A DNA stretch of 64,000 nucleotides from Nitrospirota bacterium (GTDB lineage Bacteria > Nitrospirota > Thermodesulfovibrionia > Thermodesulfovibrionales > Dissulfurispiraceae), in assembly GCA_040752355.1 (NCBI GenBank), contig JBFMHE010000008.1, positions 1-64,000 on the forward strand. Direction: 5' to 3'. Below the pieces are notes generated by a model that was not told the origin of the DNA, ran no database searches, and worked only from the letters and a program-made list of their open reading frames with translations. Made by a program: the position numbers and the translations under genes. This document shows positions 61,319 through 64,000 of this stretch, piece after piece. The stretch's first letter is position 1. The number at the start of each line of letters is the position of its first letter.

Positions 61319-62830
61319 TTACTGTGCTGCGTTAAACCTTCCCCACAGCTCCGCCACAAAGATCGCCCTGGCGAGCATCTCCTCGATGGATGCGGTATCC
61401 ATGGTCGGATACGCCTCGGTGAGCTTCTCCAGTATCTCCTCGTGCGAGCTGCCCTCGTTAATAAGATCGATAACAGGCTTTAAAACACCCTCCATCTGCT
61501 TTTGCAGATCCTCCGGTGAGATTGAGTCTATCGCAGCGTCGACCGCCTGCTGGTCGGGGAATAACCCCTCCTCCCCTCCCCGTGCCGCGAACTCCGCCTC
61601 CGCGGGCTTCTGCGTTGCCGGGCTGACGACCTCGATGTCGCCTTCCTCAAATCCATACTCCCGCATGAAGTATTGTTTCGTGAACTTCACCTGGCCTGTG
61701 TCGGCAAGGGTCTTGTCCCGCTCCGCAAGAGCCGTGTCCACATCCTCTTCCTCGTACATCGAAAAGGCCGGGCGCTCGCCGCCGCCCCAGTTCAGCTCGT
61801 GGATCCACTCGATCAGCGTATTGAATATCCGCATGACAAGCCGCTTGTCCGCATCCACGATATCCTTCCGCACCTCCATGTGGCCCTTTGTCGCTGCATA
61901 GGAGCCGCCTTTGACTTCGGTAGAAAGGTTCTGGCCGAGCAGCGCGATCGATATCTCGCTCTTGCAGGAATTGATCAGGCGCTCATGCAGGTCTGACGAT
62001 CCGGAGCCGCCCGAGCCTTTGCCCGAGCCGGTCACCAGTTCCACGCTTGAATCGTCCGGCACTACTGCTATCGCATCGTTCACCATATTGGCGAGCATGT
62101 CAGCCAGATCATCGTACTCTTTCGGGTCGAGACCACGGGGCAACTTGCCCAGAAGGAACGGCATACCGAACTTCTCGACGAAGACCACCCAGAACTTATA
62201 GCCGCCTTTTTTAAAGGTTACCGGCCAGAAGCACCGGGAGAGCAGCGGGAAACCATACGGGTTCTCATACGTCGCCTCATGCCGGGCCAGCAGGAATTTC
62301 CGGGGCGGCAGCTCCTCGCCATTGAGGTAGTTCTCCCTGGTCCGGAGACGCAGCTCGTTCTCGTCGCTGAAGACAAACCAGCCCTGCGGCTTGCCTCTGA
62401 TATCCTTCGGCAGCCAGTAATTCCCGACCCGCTCCCACAGCACTTCCAGCGCCTGATACCCGTAGAGCGGCGCATCCAGTATCTCGCCGATAATGCGGTC
62501 CAGGTCGAGGTTCTTAAATACATCGGTGATGAGCTTCGCCTGGCGGCTCTTCGCCTTGCCCCGGTCGATCTCCCATTCCAGGGACTTTACCCCGGCTTTT
62601 CTCGAGACCACGCAGCCGCCCAGGTGCGCGTCGACGAGCAGCTCCCGGTAGACGGTGATATCCTTGCCCATCTTTTTCAGCACCGGGTCCGGGTTGGGCA
62701 GGTACATCCCGAGGCTGTAGAAATCAATCGACTGCTTTCTGGTCGCTATCTCATCGGCCAGCGAGGTCGATCTGTCCGCTGAAAAATTGATAAAAGTGCG
62801 CTCATCTATCCAGAGTCCTTTTTTGGCCAT
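61319..62830 (-). CDS. Mu gp29-like (DUF935) portal protein
   Basis: The 503-residue protein matches DUF935 portal proteins: TVYRELLVDAHLGGCVVSRK, GYQALEVLW near 125, KFGMPFLLGKLPRG near 215, and AFSMYEEEDVDTALAERDKT, then QVKFTKQYFMREYGFEE. The portal forms the DNA channel at the head vertex. It lies after terminase, as in Mu, but on the minus strand. Confidence 0.93.
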   Translation of the reverse strand: MAKKGLWIDERTFINFSADRSTSLADEIATRKQSIDFYSLGMYLPNPDPVLKKMGKDITVYRELLVDAHLGGCVVSRKAGVKSLEWEIDRGKAKSRQAKLITDVFKNLDLDRIIGEILDAPLYGYQALEVLWERVGNYWLPKDIRGKPQGWFVFSDENELRLRTRENYLNGEELPPRKFLLARHEATYENPYGFPLLSRCFWPVTFKKGGYKFWVVFVEKFGMPFLLGKLPRGLDPKEYDDLADMLANMVNDAIAVVPDDSSVELVTGSGKGSGGSGSSDLHERLINSCKSEISIALLGQNLSTEVKGGSYAATKGHMEVRKDIVDADKRLVMRIFNTLIEWIHELNWGGGERPAFSMYEEEDVDTALAERDKTLADTGQVKFTKQYFMREYGFEEGDIEVVSPATQKPAEAEFAARGGEEGLFPDQQAVDAAIDSISPEDLQKQMEGVLKPVIDLINEGSSHEEILEKLTEAYPTMDTASIEEMLARAIFVAELWGRFNAAQ

Positions 62831-63007
62831 TCGAGCCCTCCTGCAGTCCGTTTCTATCGCCGACCGGCCTCTTTTTTGCCGACCGTTTAAAATCCCGCTC
62901 CTGACCCCTCCAAAACCTTTTAATTTTGATTGAAGTCAACGGTCTTACCCTTTGTGCCTTCTGGGCCGAAAGGGCCTTAAATCGCCTTAAATTTAGCCGT
63001 TGCCTTT

Positions 63008-63038
63008 GCCGTTACCGATCACGCGTTACGCATCACGG
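63008..63038 (+). repeat. Dispersed repeat, copy 3
   Basis: 31 bases identical to copy 4 at 63261: GCCGTTACCGATCACGCGTT, then ACGCATCACGG. It spans the stop region of the small gene at 63026. Confidence 0.85.
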
Positions 63039-63232
63039 TTCACGGTCGTTTCGATGTTCCGGACGATCTCCTTCCAGTACCGCTTCCGGGCTCCCCGGTT
63101 GTAGCCCATCCTCCGGAGGCAGTCGTTCATCCCGAAAAGAAGCCGCTGCGCCCTGTCGACCCTCCGCTTGAAAAACCTGTATTTCAACTTCTGAATCGGA
63201 CTCAGATGTTTAAGTGCAGTTAAAAGCTTCAT
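63026..63232 (-). CDS. Small basic phage protein
   Basis: The 68-residue protein is strongly basic (QKLKYRFFKRRVDRAQRLLF; RMGYNRGARKRYWKEIVRNI). AAAGGAGAAA precedes the ATG. It lies between terminase and portal, flanked by two copies of a 31-base repeat, and its last residues are repeat-derived. Confidence 0.5.
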   Translation of the reverse strand: MKLLTALKHLSPIQKLKYRFFKRRVDRAQRLLFGMNDCLRRMGYNRGARKRYWKEIVRNIETTVNRDA

Positions 63233-63260
63233 GTAATTTTCTCCTTTTCTGGGTCGTTTT

Positions 63261-63291
63261 GCCGTTACCGATCACGCGTTACGCATCACGG
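63261..63291 (+). repeat. Dispersed repeat, copy 4
   Basis: Identical over 31 bases to the copy at 63008, 253 bases away in direct orientation; both are followed by GGTCGTT-type sequence. Confidence 0.85.
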
Positions 63292-63294
63292 TCG

Positions 63295-64000
63295 TTACTC
63301 GTAGCCTTTAAGCATCTCATTGGACTCTCTCCTTTTACTGGATGATATATGGATAGGCCCGGAGGTCTTGCTCCTGGCCTGGACTGCAAGCGACTTTGCC
63401 CAGAAGTGGTCCGCATGGCCGATCGAGTCGGTGCGGTCTGCGTCGAACCTGAAGTGGCCGGTATCGGTCGAGGTCCTCTTCACACTGTGGAGGCTCTGGC
63501 GGATCGTGTGATCGGCGGGGATGAGATCCTTCCGGTCCTCGAAGCTCTTCTTGATGCCGTAGGCGAGCGTCTCCTTATTAGCCGTGGTGAAGTCAATCCC
63601 TTCGACCCTGCTCGCGCCGAATATCTCCAGCGCCCGTTCGGCCATATCCGCGCCGATGCCGGTCTTGTCGATGCAGGCGCGTCTGAATCTTGGAAGCCGC
63701 ATGAGCGCAAAGAGCACGTTCCGCTGCACGCCGAAGGGCTGCTTATGGAGCGCGATCGCAGCGCGTGTGAGATAAAAGCCGTCGCGTTCTTCATCGACCC
63801 ATATCACCGAGAGGTGCCGCATCCGGGCAACGTCGAATCCTATATAGAGATCATTGACAAAAGGCACCTCGTCGCGCAGCCACCAGGGTTCGAAGGCAGG
63901 AGGGCGTTCGAGATGCTTATACTGATTGTGGTGTTCGATCGCTTCATTCACCAGGCGCTCGACCCATGACGGCTCGGCAAGGAGTCGCGCATCCTCCACG
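63295..64000 (-). CDS. Mu gp28-like terminase large subunit, C-terminal part (runs off the window)
   Basis: At least 235 residues of the nuclease half: VPFVNDLYIGFDVARMRHLS (first metal-binding Asp), then IDKTGIGADMAERALEIFGA and the C-terminal GHADHFWAKSLA Asp region, all of the RNase-H-like terminase nuclease. The ATPase half and true start lie beyond the right edge. It packages phage DNA. Confidence 0.88.
   Translation of the reverse strand, partial: VEDARLLAEPSWVERLVNEAIEHHNQYKHLERPPAFEPWWLRDEVPFVNDLYIGFDVARMRHLSVIWVDEERDGFYLTRAAIALHKQPFGVQRNVLFALMRLPRFRRACIDKTGIGADMAERALEIFGASRVEGIDFTTANKETLAYGIKKSFEDRKDLIPADHTIRQSLHSVKRTSTDTGHFRFDADRTDSIGHADHFWAKSLAVQARSKTSGPIHISSSKRRESNEMLKGYE

Larger units (their letters stand above)
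43471..64000. mobile_element. Mu-like transposable prophage, left part (right end outside window)
   Basis: Contains an S24-type repressor, early promoter, DDE transposase and AAA ATPase of MuA/MuB type, GemA, Gam and Mor-like genes, and Mu-type head genes (gp28, gp29, gp30/F, virion morphogenesis). The left boundary is estimated from the composition change and terminal-type repeats at 43482-43617. The right end is beyond position 64000. Confidence 0.85.

Overview
The window is bacterial chromosome (about 43.5 kb) followed by the left part of a Mu-like transposable prophage that runs off the right edge. The host looks like an anaerobic or microaerophilic bacterium, most likely Nitrospirota (Thermodesulfovibrionia type) or Desulfobacterota. 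The grounds are two-subunit pyruvate carboxylase, archaeal-type PEP carboxylase, an orphan NuoF/HydB-like flavo-iron-sulfur protein and a probable selenoprotein. This placement is inferred from gene content; no rRNA is present.

Host region, left to right. 0.1-10 kb: a cation exchanger; a secreted triple-rhodanese protein interrupted by an in-frame UGA that looks like selenocysteine; a PEBP protein; a PEP-synthase-like protein with a C-terminal lectin-like domain; and a leftward chrB-hypothetical-HD-MFS operon. 10-21 kb: htpX behind a yybP-ykoY (manganese) riboswitch; purE-pycA-pycB; a LysR regulator; a NuoF-CBS fusion; then a second yybP-ykoY riboswitch ahead of a translationally coupled carbonic anhydrase-PEP carboxylase pair. 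Much of this stretch uses CO2 or bicarbonate as substrate. 21-31 kb: two P-type cation ATPases that share an almost identical 1.19-kb tract and flank ftsH; then purC, mazG and a cold-shock gene. 31-43 kb: a PLP enzyme, a thioredoxin-NHL protein, an esterase, membrane proteins, a frameshifted DUF6516-type toxin gene with its antitoxin, hicBA, an IS256-family remnant, tRNA-Ala next to a GIY-YIG nuclease gene and a tRNA remnant, a cysteinyl-tRNA synthetase paralogue lacking zinc ligands, and a MATE exporter.

Prophage (about 43.47 kb to the edge). Two leftward cargo-like genes (a secreted nuclease-like protein and a lipoprotein) lie outside an S24-type repressor. A consensus early promoter, with operator-like repeats around it, drives a long rightward early operon: Ner-like regulator, DUF3102 protein, MuA-type DDE transposase, MuB-type ATPase, GemA/gp16-like, Gam-like, a Dam-type methylase and a Mor-like activator. 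The head genes (terminase gp28, portal gp29, gpF/gp30, virion morphogenesis) then lie on the opposite strand and converge with the early operon, which differs from Mu. Two tail-fibre or adhesin-like genes sit between portal and gpF, and gpF carries a C-terminal domain that resembles the phage-borne nuclease toxins.

The strongest leads are the selenocysteine rhodanese with its SECIS-like hairpin, the two manganese-type riboswitches on an unusual regulon, the NuoF-CBS fusion with an internal start, the ATPase gene-conversion tract, and a G10 tract where a +1 slip would fuse an upstream ORF in frame to the Mor-like activator.
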